49,503 nucleotides of DNA from NCBI GenBank assembly GCA_017694495.1, contig JADIMU010000066.1, forward strand, positions 1-49,503, given 5' to 3'. A program made the position numbers and the translations under genes. Of the stretch, positions 25,783-34,941 are shown piece by piece (positions within the stretch are counted from its first letter, which is position 1; each line of letters begins with the position of its first letter). This DNA is from Candidatus Aphodenecus pullistercoris (lineage in GTDB: Bacteria; Spirochaetota; Spirochaetia; Sphaerochaetales; Sphaerochaetaceae). The notes beneath the pieces are model-generated. The model was not told where the DNA came from, did no database searches, and worked only from the letters and a program-made list of their open reading frames with translations.

Positions 25783-28700
25783 CGCACTTGAGCTCTCCCG
25801 GCTCGAAACGCCTTACGAAGGAATGCTTGTTGTCACGGAAGGTGACGAGGATGTTGTCGACCAGCGGTGCGATGTCGCCGATCTTGTCGCTGGGCGCAGA
25901 GAAGATGGCCTGGAGGCCGAAGCGGCCCAGCAGCCTTATGCTCTCACGTATCCTTTCCGCATCCATCTTGCTGAAGGCTTCGTCGAAGATGACGAGACGC
26001 ACAGTGTTCGAAGTGGAAGGGTTCTTCTGGCCAATCCTGCACACTTGGCTGAAGGAGGCCAGGAGGGCGATGTAGAAGGGAAGCTGGGTCTCGCCGCCGC
26101 TCTTCTTCAGCAAGGTCCGGCTCAGGCGCTGCTGGCTGCCGTTCTCCCTGTCCTCGACGATGAGGTCGAAGACAAGATAGGTCCTGTAGTCCGTGTACCG
26201 CGCCAGGTCCTTCTCATACTGGGCCATGCGCTCGGCGCTGGCCCTCTGGCTGTCGTTGACGATGAGCTTGTCGAAGAGCTCGTCGATCTCCATCTTGTAC
26301 TTTTCGAAAAAGGATTCGCTGTACAGGTTCAGACCTCCGCCGACATCGAGCAAGGCCTCGTCCATGAACATGTTGTAGAACTGGCGATAGTCAGGGTTGG
26401 CCAAGACGGAGAAATGGTACCTGTCACGGCCGAAGACGGACTGGGCCAGTGCGCTGTTCAGCTTGCCTATCTGTATCCTCACATCCTCAATCTTCGACTT
26501 GATCTTGCTGATGAAGTCCTCGCGGAACTGGCGGTAGGCAGCTTCCTTCGCCTCCTTGATCCTTTCCCTGTATTCGGGGAGCTTGACCTCTGCAAGCGAG
26601 CGCCTCTCCTCCTCATAGGCCTCATTGTCATCGGCGGTGCTGTCGTGGGCCGCCCGGTAGAGGTTGTTGTAGTCGGCCCTCCTGGCGACGACTTCACTGA
26701 AGGCCTTCTCCATCCTGGTGGTGAAGCCCTTCAGGCTGTTGTCGTAGGCCTCCTCCATCGTGACTGTGCGCTTCTCGGCAAGGGCCTCGCGGTAGCTGCG
26801 CTCACCGACCTGGGCGATCCAGTCCTTGTCGAAGTTCGCCTCGATGCCTTCCTCGAGACTCCTCACCACCTCCTCCTGGGCAGGGATGCGACTATTCCTC
26901 AGATCCTCGAGCTGGGCAGTCTGCGCGCCATCCTCCTTCGAGAGGACGATGATGCGCTCCTCCAGGTCCTTCTTCTTCATGCGGCACTCGTCGATCTCGG
27001 CCCTCAGCCTCTCGAGGTAGAGCATGTCGATGCCCTCAAGCTCCTGGGCAAGCTGGGAAAGCTCTTCCTTCAGGCCACCAATCGCCCTCGAGGCAGTGAT
27101 GTCCTCCTCGATGCGTCGCATGTTGTCTTCAGTGATGGGCTGGAAGCGGGCCTTGCAAAGGCGCTCGAGGCCTTGAATGAGCCTCGACTCCTCCTCTTCC
27201 ATCCTCGCGATCGCAGCACGGCAACGCTCCATCTGGATGGTGAGGGCGCTACGCCCCAGGAAGGGCGAGCGGGAGAGGGCCTCGTCATGACGGCACAGGA
27301 GGCTTCGAGTCCAGCTGTGGAGCTCAGTGTCGGCCTGGGCGTCCTGTCCATAGCATGAGAGGAGGTGGTTGAGATGGCTGCGTATGCGTCCGTCATCAGC
27401 GCTGAGGTGGGATGCGAGCCCACGGCCCTCCTCCTCTTCCAAGGCCGACAGGTCGACAAGGGTGACGCTGCCTCCTCTGCCTGAGTCCATGAGGAGATCA
27501 TAGGCCTTGCGATAGCCCTCCTCAGAGTCGATGAGGATGTCGAAGCGGTGGTCGTCCAGGAGCGCCTCGAGGCTGTCATGCCAGTCCAGGTCGACCACTT
27601 CGACCTTCTCGCACAGCACACAAGTCACGATGCCTTCATCCTTGAGGATGGAGAGGAAGGAGCGGACGGCTTCAGGATAGGGGCGCATGCCCTTCTCCAG
27701 ATCGGAGAGGATGGTACGTTCACGACCAAGCTGGGCCCGCGTCCCCTCAAGGGCGCGGGTCAGGTCGAAGAATGTGTTCTCGAGCGCGTGAGAGACATCG
27801 GAGCCGGCTTGTGCGGCTTTGGCAAGGTCCAGAGAGTGGACACGGACGCTGTCCATTGCGGACAGGGAGCCTGCCAGAAGGCTGAGGTCATCATCCTTCA
27901 CGTCCAGGACAGCCATGGCCGCAGTGAGATGGCGGCCAAGCTTCGAAAGCTCTCCGACAGCCAGATCAAGCCGTCTTTCGAGCAGTGCGATCCTTTCCTT
28001 CCTCTCAGCGATTCCTTCTTCCAGCTGGCGACGGCGCACTTCGGCCGACGATGAATGGAGCTCGCGGCTCAGCCTGGCCTCCCGCTCCTCCACTTCATTG
28101 CGCTGTCCCTCGAGGAGGGTACTGGAGGAAAGGATCTCGGCCACACGAGCCTCGCACTGGGCGAGCTGCTCCTTCAGCTCGGCGATGAGCCTGGTCGCCG
28201 CATCCACTCTTGCACGCTGGAGGACGTACTCGTGCACCTTCACCGTCTCTTTGCGCGCGAGGTATTCCTTCCAGGCCGAGGCTATGTCCTCGAGGTCCTT
28301 GAGTCGGCGCTCGGCGATGGCACTCGTCTCCTCGAGCTCAGTGTAGTTGCGGATGTCAGTCTGCATGTTCGAGATGTCGACACTGCTGTCGATGTCGCAT
28401 ATCGACTCCGTGATGAACTTCACCATGTCCGTGATCGGCGTGAAGGGCACAGCCTTGCGCAGAAGGGACATGTATTTCTTGTTGATGTTCCCGAGAGCGG
28501 CACACAGGGCGGCCTGGTACTGATAGGCCGCATCATGGACTTTGTAGTCGACCTTTCCAGACAGGCGTGACTTGAGGAGCCTGAAGTCCAGAGGCACGTC
28601 ATCATCGCCGAGGAATAGGCTGAGCGCCGCATCGCTGGAGATGGTCATCCAATGGCGGTCGAAATTGTGGTCCTGATGACAATCGGCCATGAATAGGCTC

Positions 28701-29032
28701 GTGAAGCAACGTCCGTTCAGGCTGTCACGCCAGACTGCCGCGACATAGCTCGAGAAGGGGCCCTGGCGGCGGTAGCGGAAGCCTGCGCCCTCATCGTCCC
28801 CCTGCTCTCCATAAAGATAGCCTTCCAGCGTCCTGCTGCTCTTGGTACTCGCCGCCTTGTTGAAGAAGGTCTGTCCATTTCCATCTCCCAGGATGACGAG
28901 CTGAAGGGCATCGATGATCGTGCTCTTTCCGGTCGCGTTCTTTCCAGTGAGGAAGTTCAAGGTTCCGAACTCGAGGCTCTCGAGCTCGAAGTTGTGCCAG
29001 TTGACAAGCAGCAGCTTCTCAAGCTTCTTCAT
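25775..29032 (-). CDS. jetC: Wadjet defence protein JetC (SMC/MukB-like ATPase)
   Basis: Protein of 1085 residues from the ATG behind AAGGGGAGG. Walker A is GKNATGKST (about residues 30-38), the signature motif SGGETQLPFY is near 978, and Walker B LVIFDEAFSKMD near 1012-1023. Long coiled coils lie between, broken by a central hinge-like region with CVLCEKVEVVDLDW. It is the motor of the Wadjet complex and partners JetA and JetB as kleisin/KITE-like subunits. It overlaps jetB by 14 bp and jetD by 8 bp. Both ATPase halves look complete. Confidence 0.93.
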   Translation of the reverse strand: MKKLEKLLLVNWHNFELESLEFGTLNFLTGKNATGKSTIIDALQLVILGDGNGQTFFNKAASTKSSRTLEGYLYGEQGDDEGAGFRYRRQGPFSSYVAAVWRDSLNGRCFTSLFMADCHQDHNFDRHWMTISSDAALSLFLGDDDVPLDFRLLKSRLSGKVDYKVHDAAYQYQAALCAALGNINKKYMSLLRKAVPFTPITDMVKFITESICDIDSSVDISNMQTDIRNYTELEETSAIAERRLKDLEDIASAWKEYLARKETVKVHEYVLQRARVDAATRLIAELKEQLAQCEARVAEILSSSTLLEGQRNEVEEREARLSRELHSSSAEVRRRQLEEGIAERKERIALLERRLDLAVGELSKLGRHLTAAMAVLDVKDDDLSLLAGSLSAMDSVRVHSLDLAKAAQAGSDVSHALENTFFDLTRALEGTRAQLGRERTILSDLEKGMRPYPEAVRSFLSILKDEGIVTCVLCEKVEVVDLDWHDSLEALLDDHRFDILIDSEEGYRKAYDLLMDSGRGGSVTLVDLSALEEEEGRGLASHLSADDGRIRSHLNHLLSCYGQDAQADTELHSWTRSLLCRHDEALSRSPFLGRSALTIQMERCRAAIARMEEEESRLIQGLERLCKARFQPITEDNMRRIEEDITASRAIGGLKEELSQLAQELEGIDMLYLERLRAEIDECRMKKKDLEERIIVLSKEDGAQTAQLEDLRNSRIPAQEEVVRSLEEGIEANFDKDWIAQVGERSYREALAEKRTVTMEEAYDNSLKGFTTRMEKAFSEVVARRADYNNLYRAAHDSTADDNEAYEEERRSLAEVKLPEYRERIKEAKEAAYRQFREDFISKIKSKIEDVRIQIGKLNSALAQSVFGRDRYHFSVLANPDYRQFYNMFMDEALLDVGGGLNLYSESFFEKYKMEIDELFDKLIVNDSQRASAERMAQYEKDLARYTDYRTYLVFDLIVEDRENGSQQRLSRTLLKKSGGETQLPFYIALLASFSQVCRIGQKNPSTSNTVRLVIFDEAFSKMDAERIRESIRLLGRFGLQAIFSAPSDKIGDIAPLVDNILVTFRDNKHSFVRRFEPGELKCDE

Positions 29033-29657
29033 CAGCATCCTCCCCTTCAGCAGTCTCATCATCACTCTGGCGGGCGATGGCCGCCAGGGCGCCAAGACGC
29101 TCCTGGCTGACCACGAAGTCGATCGATGGCAGGATGGAGAGCCTCGTCGACTTCTCATCCAGCGCGCCCGGACCCTTGGCTATGATGCGGAAGCGCAGCA
29201 AGGTGCGCAGGCTCTCGCGCACGAGGGCGCGTGTCGCCTTCACTTTGAACAGGCCCAGAGTCTCCATCTGCTCGACAAGGTCACCAACGCTGAGCATGAC
29301 GGACTGCGATAGCGAGAGATCCTCCTTCTTCTCCAGATATATACGCTTGAGCGCCAGGCAGACGAGAGTTGTCATCTTGTCCAGATGGATGCGCTGCTCA
29401 GCCGGAAAGGATGAGATGTAGATCACACCCGATGCCGTGTCGCGGCTGAGCGTGATGCCAGCATAACCCAGATAGTCCTCAAGCAGCTCGTAGTTGCGCA
29501 GCGCGAAGCCGTACTGGGCGTTGAAGAAGCGCTCTCCCGTCACCGGATCGTAGTCGTGGGATAGGATGAAGGTATGGCACAGCAGGCTGGTCACCGTCTT
29601 CCTGAAAGATTCCCTCTCTCCTGAATTGAGCTTCTCATATTCTTCGTCGAACATCAT
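29019..29657 (-). CDS. jetB: Wadjet defence protein JetB (DUF4194, KITE-like subunit)
   Basis: Protein of 212 residues starting at an ATGATG that overlaps the jetA stop; the second ATG (29654) has better spacing from AGGAG and may be the real one. It has winged-helix features of the MukE-like JetB family: FRKTVTSLLCHTFILSHDYDP, YFAQ-like FFNAQYGFALRNYELLEDYLGYAGI, a DTASGVIYI strand and KMTTLVCLALKRIYLEKKE. It bridges the kleisin JetA and the ATPase JetC. The C-terminus is acidic. Confidence 0.88.
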   Translation of the reverse strand: MMFDEEYEKLNSGERESFRKTVTSLLCHTFILSHDYDPVTGERFFNAQYGFALRNYELLEDYLGYAGITLSRDTASGVIYISSFPAEQRIHLDKMTTLVCLALKRIYLEKKEDLSLSQSVMLSVGDLVEQMETLGLFKVKATRALVRESLRTLLRFRIIAKGPGALDEKSTRLSILPSIDFVVSQERLGALAAIARQSDDETAEGEDADEEA

Positions 29658-31018
29658 CGTCTCCTGAATGTACACTGTGGCAGCACCATCCTTCCCCTTC
29701 TGTCCTCTCCAGGCGCGAATGCGCATGAGAAGGGACAGTCATCCTCGCTGGACCTGACCGTCGCCAGGATGAAGAGCATGAAGTCGTCGATCGATGCCAG
29801 GGCGATGTCGGCACCTTCGAGCTCATCGCCATCCATCCGGGAGAGGATGAAGTCGTCGATGCGCTTGGCCCCGAACTGCTTCCTGATGTCGTCAAAAAAG
29901 CCCTCCTCAAGCTGACCGTCCACGCTGTAGCGTCTGACCGCCTCCCTCCTTCCCTCGTCACGGCTTCGGCGGTTGATGCGGTCGAAGAGGGAGGACTGGT
30001 CGAGGAGCATCGTGCGCACGAGGCCAAGCTCCTGTGGCAGCCGGGCGGCGAAGGACTCGTCCATCGACGCGCGCTTGAGGATGGCGTCGATGTTGCCTTT
30101 GGCCCCCTTGTCGCTCGCCATGAGGTAGCGCATGCGCTCGATGGAGGACTGGATGTAGGCCGTATTCTTGGCGTAGATCTCCTCGATCGTAGCCTCGACT
30201 GTGGAGAAGATCGAGACCGTCTGGTGGATCTTGTACCTGATGTCGGCCTCAGCCGCTTCCTCATCAGGGCTCTCCCTCGTCACGACAGTCTTCTGGACCA
30301 GGCTTGAGAAGATGTCCTCGTCCCTCTCCAGCTCGTCAAGCATGTCGATGATCCGGTTCTTGAAACGGGGGACGGAATCTATCGTCCTCAGCGGCTCGAT
30401 GACTTTCTTCGACACTTCGCTCACATAGAAGTCGAAATGGTCCTTGAGGAGGGAATTCACGTCGTCCAGCTGACCGATGCGCTGATAGAAACCTTTGATG
30501 TTGTTGAACAGGACCTTGAGGGAGGTCATGAAGGACTCGGCCTTCTCATAGGCCTCATTCAGGGCGCTGAGCCTGTAGTCCGGATTGTTCCGGCTCTCCT
30601 TCAGGGCGGCGTAGACGGTATAGACGTTGCGGTTGTACTCGCTCTTCCTCTCAACGCACAGGTCTTTGAGCGTCTTGACGATGGCGACCGTGTGGAAGGG
30701 CAATGAAAGGTTCTCGACGAAGGAGTCCTTGGAGCTCTCGTACTCGATCCAGCCCGTCTCCTTCAGCCGTCTCAGGACGAGCTGCACCTTGCCTGACAGC
30801 TGGCGTGCCTCCTCACCCCCTTCCTCATCGGAGAAGTCGGCCGACTCGAGCACATCGCTGAGGGCATATTGCAAGGCGGACTCGACCTCGTCACGGCTTA
30901 TGACGAGCTGGTTGTCGAAAAGCTCGCCAAGCGTGAAGAGCGCCGCGCTGTAGATGTCCCTCTTCTGGGACGAGAGCGGCGAGAAGAGTCGGGGCGGAAT
31001 GGCGTCGAAGAGCTGCAT
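29654..31018 (-). CDS. jetA: Wadjet defence protein JetA (kleisin-like subunit)
   Basis: Protein of 454 residues opening with MQLFDAIPPRLFSPLSSQKRD, as in the JetA family group with DUF5716 rather than DUF3375; that subtype call is from memory of the families. The middle is helical, with LDELERDEDIFSSLVQK and RMRYLMASDKGAKGNIDAILKRA. It acts as the kleisin joining the JetC heads. First gene of the jetABCD-recX operon. No Shine-Dalgarno; a TAAACT box ends 7 nt upstream, so a leaderless mRNA is likely. Confidence 0.87.
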   Translation of the reverse strand: MQLFDAIPPRLFSPLSSQKRDIYSAALFTLGELFDNQLVISRDEVESALQYALSDVLESADFSDEEGGEEARQLSGKVQLVLRRLKETGWIEYESSKDSFVENLSLPFHTVAIVKTLKDLCVERKSEYNRNVYTVYAALKESRNNPDYRLSALNEAYEKAESFMTSLKVLFNNIKGFYQRIGQLDDVNSLLKDHFDFYVSEVSKKVIEPLRTIDSVPRFKNRIIDMLDELERDEDIFSSLVQKTVVTRESPDEEAAEADIRYKIHQTVSIFSTVEATIEEIYAKNTAYIQSSIERMRYLMASDKGAKGNIDAILKRASMDESFAARLPQELGLVRTMLLDQSSLFDRINRRSRDEGRREAVRRYSVDGQLEEGFFDDIRKQFGAKRIDDFILSRMDGDELEGADIALASIDDFMLFILATVRSSEDDCPFSCAFAPGEDRRGRMVLPQCTFRRR

Positions 31019-31025
31019 CGAGGCA

Positions 31026-31031
31026 AGTTTA
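31026..31031 (-). promoter_or_regulatory. -10 box of the Wadjet operon
   Basis: TAAACT, 7 nt before the jetA ATG, with no ribosome binding site between. No convincing -35 box. Confidence 0.4.
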
Positions 31032-31147
31032 GCACATCATGGCTGCCTATTGAGAGGGAATCGACCACAAAACGACATCATGTTGGTCCAGATGAAGGTT
31101 CTTGCACCTTCCGATCCCACCATTCGCAAGAGCGGCACGGATTATGA

Positions 31148-31153
31148 TAGGAT
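31148..31153 (+). promoter_or_regulatory. -10 box before the HipA-like gene
   Basis: TAGGAT, ending 6 nt before the ATG of a 10-codon minicistron at 31160 (spacer ACTGAC). A TATGAT box just upstream (31143-31148) is an alternative. Confidence 0.4.
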
Positions 31154-31159
31154 ACTGAC

Positions 31160-31192
31160 ATGAGCGCGAACTCATACAAAAGATGGGAATGA
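31160..31192 (+). CDS. possible 10-codon leader cistron of the HipA-like kinase
   Basis: ATG to TGA coding MSANSYKRWE, ending 3 nt before the kinase ATG. It would be translated from a leaderless 5' end and could couple initiation at the kinase start, whose own ribosome site is weak. Short ORFs of this kind arise by chance, so confidence is low. Confidence 0.3.
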   Translation: MSANSYKRWE

Positions 31193-31195
31193 GCT

Positions 31196-32509
31196 ATGAA
31201 ATACTATCTGATGCACAAGGATTACAAGGCGGCTGTTCTTGAAATCAACGTTCAATATGGCGCAATAGAGAAAATCAGCACATTGCAGAAAGAACTGCTC
31301 CCCCTCTGCGCTCAATCGAAGGTCCTCAACGACCCTAGAGAAATCAAAAGGTGGTGGAGTGACAGGGCTGTGTCAAAGAATCAGTCCAATGTGAAGAAAC
31401 TGCTTGAGAGATACGGAATTCCCACTACGGAGAAGCTTTTGCTGGACAACCTCGCCCTCAGTCTGACTGATTGCTATTGGGTGTGCCCCATAGATGCTCC
31501 CATCCATTGGGATGATGTATCCCTATTCAAAAATGGCTTTACAAGCGACCTCTACCAGCATCTACAGTCTCATGGTGGAAATCTGTCAGACCAGAGAATT
31601 CCGCATGCAGCAGAGCTTGGAACATTCACACCAGCCGCCTCGACAGGCGGGGAGCTTGAAAAGAGGTGGGAAAGGATAGATGGTACGATATTCCTTATGA
31701 AAGGAAACATGCCTGGCAACTCCTTTCAGCAGTCTTTGAACGAGGTGTTCGCCTCCAAGCTGCATGAACGGATGGGATTCAGCAACCATGTCGATTACAG
31801 GCTTGTGAAACTCGCCAAAGGCAGTTTTGGATGCATTTCGAAATGCTTCACCTCGGAAGATGTGGAACTTGTTCCTGCCTGGCAGCTTCTTTCGAAATAC
31901 AAGAAGCCCAACGATGTCGGTCCATATGCCTTCTATGTCGAATGCATGGCAAAAGAAGGAATTCAAGAGGAAGAAGCCAAGCAGTTCCTTGATTATCAGA
32001 CTACAACAGATTTCCTCCTTACGAATCTGGACAGGCATTGCAACAATTTCGGTATTTTGAGGAACAGTGACACCTTGGAAGCGATCGGTCCTGCACCCAT
32101 TTTCGATACGGGCAACAGCATGCTCCATACTCGATACTCAGAGGATGATCCGATCGAACTGCTTGAAAGAAGAGTTGCATCACTGTGCAATACCGAAATG
32201 CAAATGATGGGCAATGTCACTTCCTTTCAGAATGTCGACTTGGACAAATTGCCTTCATCAGAAGAAGTCATCAGTTTCTATAGGCAGGACGAGACGATAG
32301 GATACAATCTTTCCAGGATTTCTGAGACGTTCAGATACAAGGCCAATATAATAAGGCTGGTCAAGGATGACCATATTCCTATTGCCGACATCAAGAAAGG
32401 AATTTCACAACTTGTGCTTTCCGATGCAAGGCTTGCTGAGACGAGGAACATGAATGATCATCTCGAAACGGAAGGACTGAAAGCAGGATCTTTTCATACA
32501 GGCAAATAG
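31196..32509 (+). CDS. HipA-like serine/threonine kinase domain protein
   Basis: Protein of 437 residues from a family common in gut Firmicutes and spirochaetes. The N-terminus (MKYYLMHKDYKAAVLEIN, then RWWSDRAVSKNQ and LALSLTDCYWV) is typical of these lone HipA-domain proteins. The kinase-like part has the catalytic loop LTNLDRHCNNFGIL (about residues 280-293) and the metal-binding PIFDTGNSM (about 306-314). HipA kinases phosphorylate protein or tRNA-synthetase targets and act as toxins with a HipB partner; no HipB-type helix-turn-helix gene is adjacent. AT-richer than its neighbours, so probably acquired. It is divergent from the Wadjet operon. Confidence 0.82.
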   Translation: MKYYLMHKDYKAAVLEINVQYGAIEKISTLQKELLPLCAQSKVLNDPREIKRWWSDRAVSKNQSNVKKLLERYGIPTTEKLLLDNLALSLTDCYWVCPIDAPIHWDDVSLFKNGFTSDLYQHLQSHGGNLSDQRIPHAAELGTFTPAASTGGELEKRWERIDGTIFLMKGNMPGNSFQQSLNEVFASKLHERMGFSNHVDYRLVKLAKGSFGCISKCFTSEDVELVPAWQLLSKYKKPNDVGPYAFYVECMAKEGIQEEEAKQFLDYQTTTDFLLTNLDRHCNNFGILRNSDTLEAIGPAPIFDTGNSMLHTRYSEDDPIELLERRVASLCNTEMQMMGNVTSFQNVDLDKLPSSEEVISFYRQDETIGYNLSRISETFRYKANIIRLVKDDHIPIADIKKGISQLVLSDARLAETRNMNDHLETEGLKAGSFHTGK

Positions 32510-32575
32510 ATATCTTACCCCAAGATAATCCTGTCCTGGACAGCGGAATCCTTGCTCTTTTGACTCGTCTGGATG

Positions 32576-32605
32576 CACAGAGCAGGACCGGAGTCCTGCT
32601 CTGTG
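32576..32605. terminator. strong hairpin between convergent genes
   Basis: A perfect 13-bp stem (CACAGAGCAGGAC/GTCCTGCTCTGTG) with a 4-nt loop between the HipA-like gene and the BMP gene. No T-run on either strand, so it may protect 3' ends or act with Rho. Confidence 0.55.
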
Positions 32606-32665
32606 GATGATTGACGGGATGCGCTACGCGGCAGTCCCTTCCAAAGCTGTGTACGCTTCCTTGCA

Positions 32666-33895
32666 TCAATAGGCGCTGTTGAGCCACTGGATGCCGTCGA
32701 TCTGGACGGTGAAGTAGGGAGCGGACTGGGCCTCGGACTCGTGGAAGGCTCCGTCGTGGACAGCCTCGACGCTGTCTGCGGTGAAGTCGCCGTCCGTATC
32801 GAGGGCGAAGGCGTGGGTCAGCGTCTCACCGTTGACGGTGAAGGTGCTGGTGTCGAAGACCTGGAGAGAGCCGTCTGCAAGGGCGGCCTCGACCTCGGCG
32901 ATCTTCTCGGCGGTGCCGGGAGCGGCGATGGCCTCGTTGAGCGGAGTCATGACGACGGCGCCCTCAGCCATGCCCTTGCACCAGTCCTGAGGAATGGGCT
33001 CGCCGTTGGCGTAGGCCCTGATTGCCTCGGAGAAGTAGATGCCCCAGTCGATCCTGGTTCCGATCAGGGAGGCTGCGGGAGCGATGCCGGTCATGTCGTT
33101 GTTGTAGCCGGTGTGGTAGACGCCGCGGCTCTGGGCTGCGGTTGCCGGAGTCGTGTTGTCGGAGTGCTGGCTGATCATGACGCAGCCCTCGTCGATCAGG
33201 GCCAGGGCGGCATCGGACTCGGCGGTGGCGTCAGACCAGGAACCGACGAAGGAGACCTTCATCGTGACGGAGGGGCATACGCTCCTGGCGCCGAGGAAGT
33301 AGCTGGTGAAGCCGGAGATGACCTCTGCGAAGGAGTAGGCTCCGACGTAGCCGATGACTGCCTCTTCCGGTGTGATCTCGCCGTTGTCGATCATCTCCTG
33401 GAGCTTCATGCCTGCGACGACACCCGCGATGTAGCGGCCCTCGTAGATGTTGGCGAAGGCGTTGTGGGTGTTCTCGCGGCCATCGTTCCAGCTGGCGCAG
33501 TTGGTGCACGAGATGAACTCGATGTCAGGATAGTCGTCGACGACCTCGAGCATGTAGGGCTCGAAACCGTAGCTGTTGTTGATGATGATCTCGCAGCCCT
33601 CCTCGGCGGCCTCGATGTTGGCGTCGATGCAGCTGGAGTCCTCACCGATGTTGTAGATGGTCATCCACTCGACGTTGATGCCCTCCTCTGCAAGGATGGC
33701 GGTCGCCTCGTCGCGTCCGCGGATGAAGTTGTAGGTGTAGCCCTGGTCGTTCTCGTCTCCGATGCAGATGAGGCCGACCTTGATCGTCCTGGTTCCGTCG
33801 TCGGCGACGGCCGCTGTCGTCTCTGCGCCACCATTGGCGAAGAGGCTGGTGATGGCGATGAGGGCCACCATGAACAAAGCTAGAGTCTTTTTCAT
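32666..33895 (-). CDS. BMP/PnrA-family nucleoside-binding protein
   Basis: Periplasmic binding protein of 409 residues with a signal peptide ending SLFANGGAE and no lipobox. The mature start IKVGLICIGDENDQGYTYNFIRG and NSYGFEPYMLEVVDDYPDIEFIS are typical of BMP-family receptors such as treponemal PnrA (TmpC), which bind purine nucleosides. The YVGAYSFAEVISGFTSYFLGA and DWGIYFSEAI blocks also fit. It is the last gene of the importer operon, 62 bp after the second permease and behind a hairpin and an AAAGGAG site. Nucleoside specificity is inferred from the family. Confidence 0.92.
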   Translation of the reverse strand: MKKTLALFMVALIAITSLFANGGAETTAAVADDGTRTIKVGLICIGDENDQGYTYNFIRGRDEATAILAEEGINVEWMTIYNIGEDSSCIDANIEAAEEGCEIIINNSYGFEPYMLEVVDDYPDIEFISCTNCASWNDGRENTHNAFANIYEGRYIAGVVAGMKLQEMIDNGEITPEEAVIGYVGAYSFAEVISGFTSYFLGARSVCPSVTMKVSFVGSWSDATAESDAALALIDEGCVMISQHSDNTTPATAAQSRGVYHTGYNNDMTGIAPAASLIGTRIDWGIYFSEAIRAYANGEPIPQDWCKGMAEGAVVMTPLNEAIAAPGTAEKIAEVEAALADGSLQVFDTSTFTVNGETLTHAFALDTDGDFTADSVEAVHDGAFHESEAQSAPYFTVQIDGIQWLNSAY

Positions 33896-33920
33896 ACAGT
33901 CTCCTTTTTCTATCTGTGGA

Positions 33921-33939
33921 GGGCTCCCCTGTGGAGCCC
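33921..33939 (-). other. intercistronic hairpin before the BMP gene
   Basis: GGGCTCC/GGAGCCC with a 5-nt loop in the permease-BMP gap. It matches the arrangement before the binding-protein gene at 2370 and may stabilise or separate the transcripts. Confidence 0.45.
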
Positions 33940-33957
33940 ACTCATTTCAGTTCCATA

Positions 33958-34941
33958 CTACCGCTCCTCGCGGAAGTAGTTCAGGCCCAGCGAGGCGGGC
34001 GGCTGCTTGTCCCGGCTGTTCCTCATGCTCGTGATGATCAGGACGATGACGGTCACCACGTAGGGCAGGATCTTGTAGATCTCCGTCGGGATGAAGGGCA
34101 GGCTGACGCGCAGGTACATGATCATCATGGCACCGAAGATCACGGAGCCCCAGATGGCGTTCAGCGGCCTCCAGATGCAGAAGATGACCAGGGCGACGGC
34201 CAGCCAGCCGACGCCGGCGAGTCCCTCGTGGTTCCACACGCAGCCGGCCGTGGTCATGATGTAGACCATGCCGCCGATGGCGGAGATTCCGCCGCCGATG
34301 ATCGTCGCCAGGTAGCGGTAGCGCGTCGTGTCGATGCCTGCCGCGTCGCTCGTCGAGGGCGACTCTCCCACGGCCCTCAGGTAGAGGCCCTTGCGCGTCC
34401 GGTTCAGAAAGAGGCTCATCACGATGGCCAGCACGATCGCCAGGTAGAAGAAGATCGTATGGCTGAATAGGATGGGTCCCAGGATCGGGATGCGTATCAG
34501 GGCATCGGGCCAGATCGTCGCCGAGAAGGCCTCCTTGAGCGGGTTGGACAGGGCGACGTAGCCTCCCTCGCTGACGCGCATGAACTCTCCGACGAACTGC
34601 CCCACTCCGGTTCCGAAGATTGAGAGGGCCAGACCGGTGACGTTCTGGTTGGTGCGCAGCGTGATCGTCAGGAAGCTGTAGATGGCGCTTGCCAGGGCGC
34701 CTGCGGCGAAGGCGGCCAGTATGGCGATGACTATCGCCACAGGGCCGTTTCCAATGCCGCCAGCCGCCTTCTCGTAGTAGAAGGCTCCAGCCAGGCCGAA
34801 GGCGCCGCCCATGTACATGATGCCCTCGACACCCAGGTTGAGGCTGCCCGACTTCTCGGTCAGTATCTCGCCCAGCGTGCCATAGAGGAGGACGGTTCCA
34901 AAGGTTATTCCAGCAGTTATGAGGGTGACCAATGTGTTCAT
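33958..34941 (-). CDS. nucleoside ABC transporter permease (NupQ/BmpD-like)
   Basis: Inner-membrane permease of 327 residues in the branched-chain/ribose-type permease family. Features are TFGTVLLYGTLGEILTEKSGSLNLGVEGIMYMGG at the start and RAVGESPSTSDAAGIDTTRYRYLA, the conserved cytoplasmic loop that contacts the ATPase. About 9-10 hydrophobic segments. The start overlaps the end of the other permease by 4 bp (ATGA). Confidence 0.92.
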   Translation of the reverse strand: MNTLVTLITAGITFGTVLLYGTLGEILTEKSGSLNLGVEGIMYMGGAFGLAGAFYYEKAAGGIGNGPVAIVIAILAAFAAGALASAIYSFLTITLRTNQNVTGLALSIFGTGVGQFVGEFMRVSEGGYVALSNPLKEAFSATIWPDALIRIPILGPILFSHTIFFYLAIVLAIVMSLFLNRTRKGLYLRAVGESPSTSDAAGIDTTRYRYLATIIGGGISAIGGMVYIMTTAGCVWNHEGLAGVGWLAVALVIFCIWRPLNAIWGSVIFGAMMIMYLRVSLPFIPTEIYKILPYVVTVIVLIITSMRNSRDKQPPASLGLNYFREER

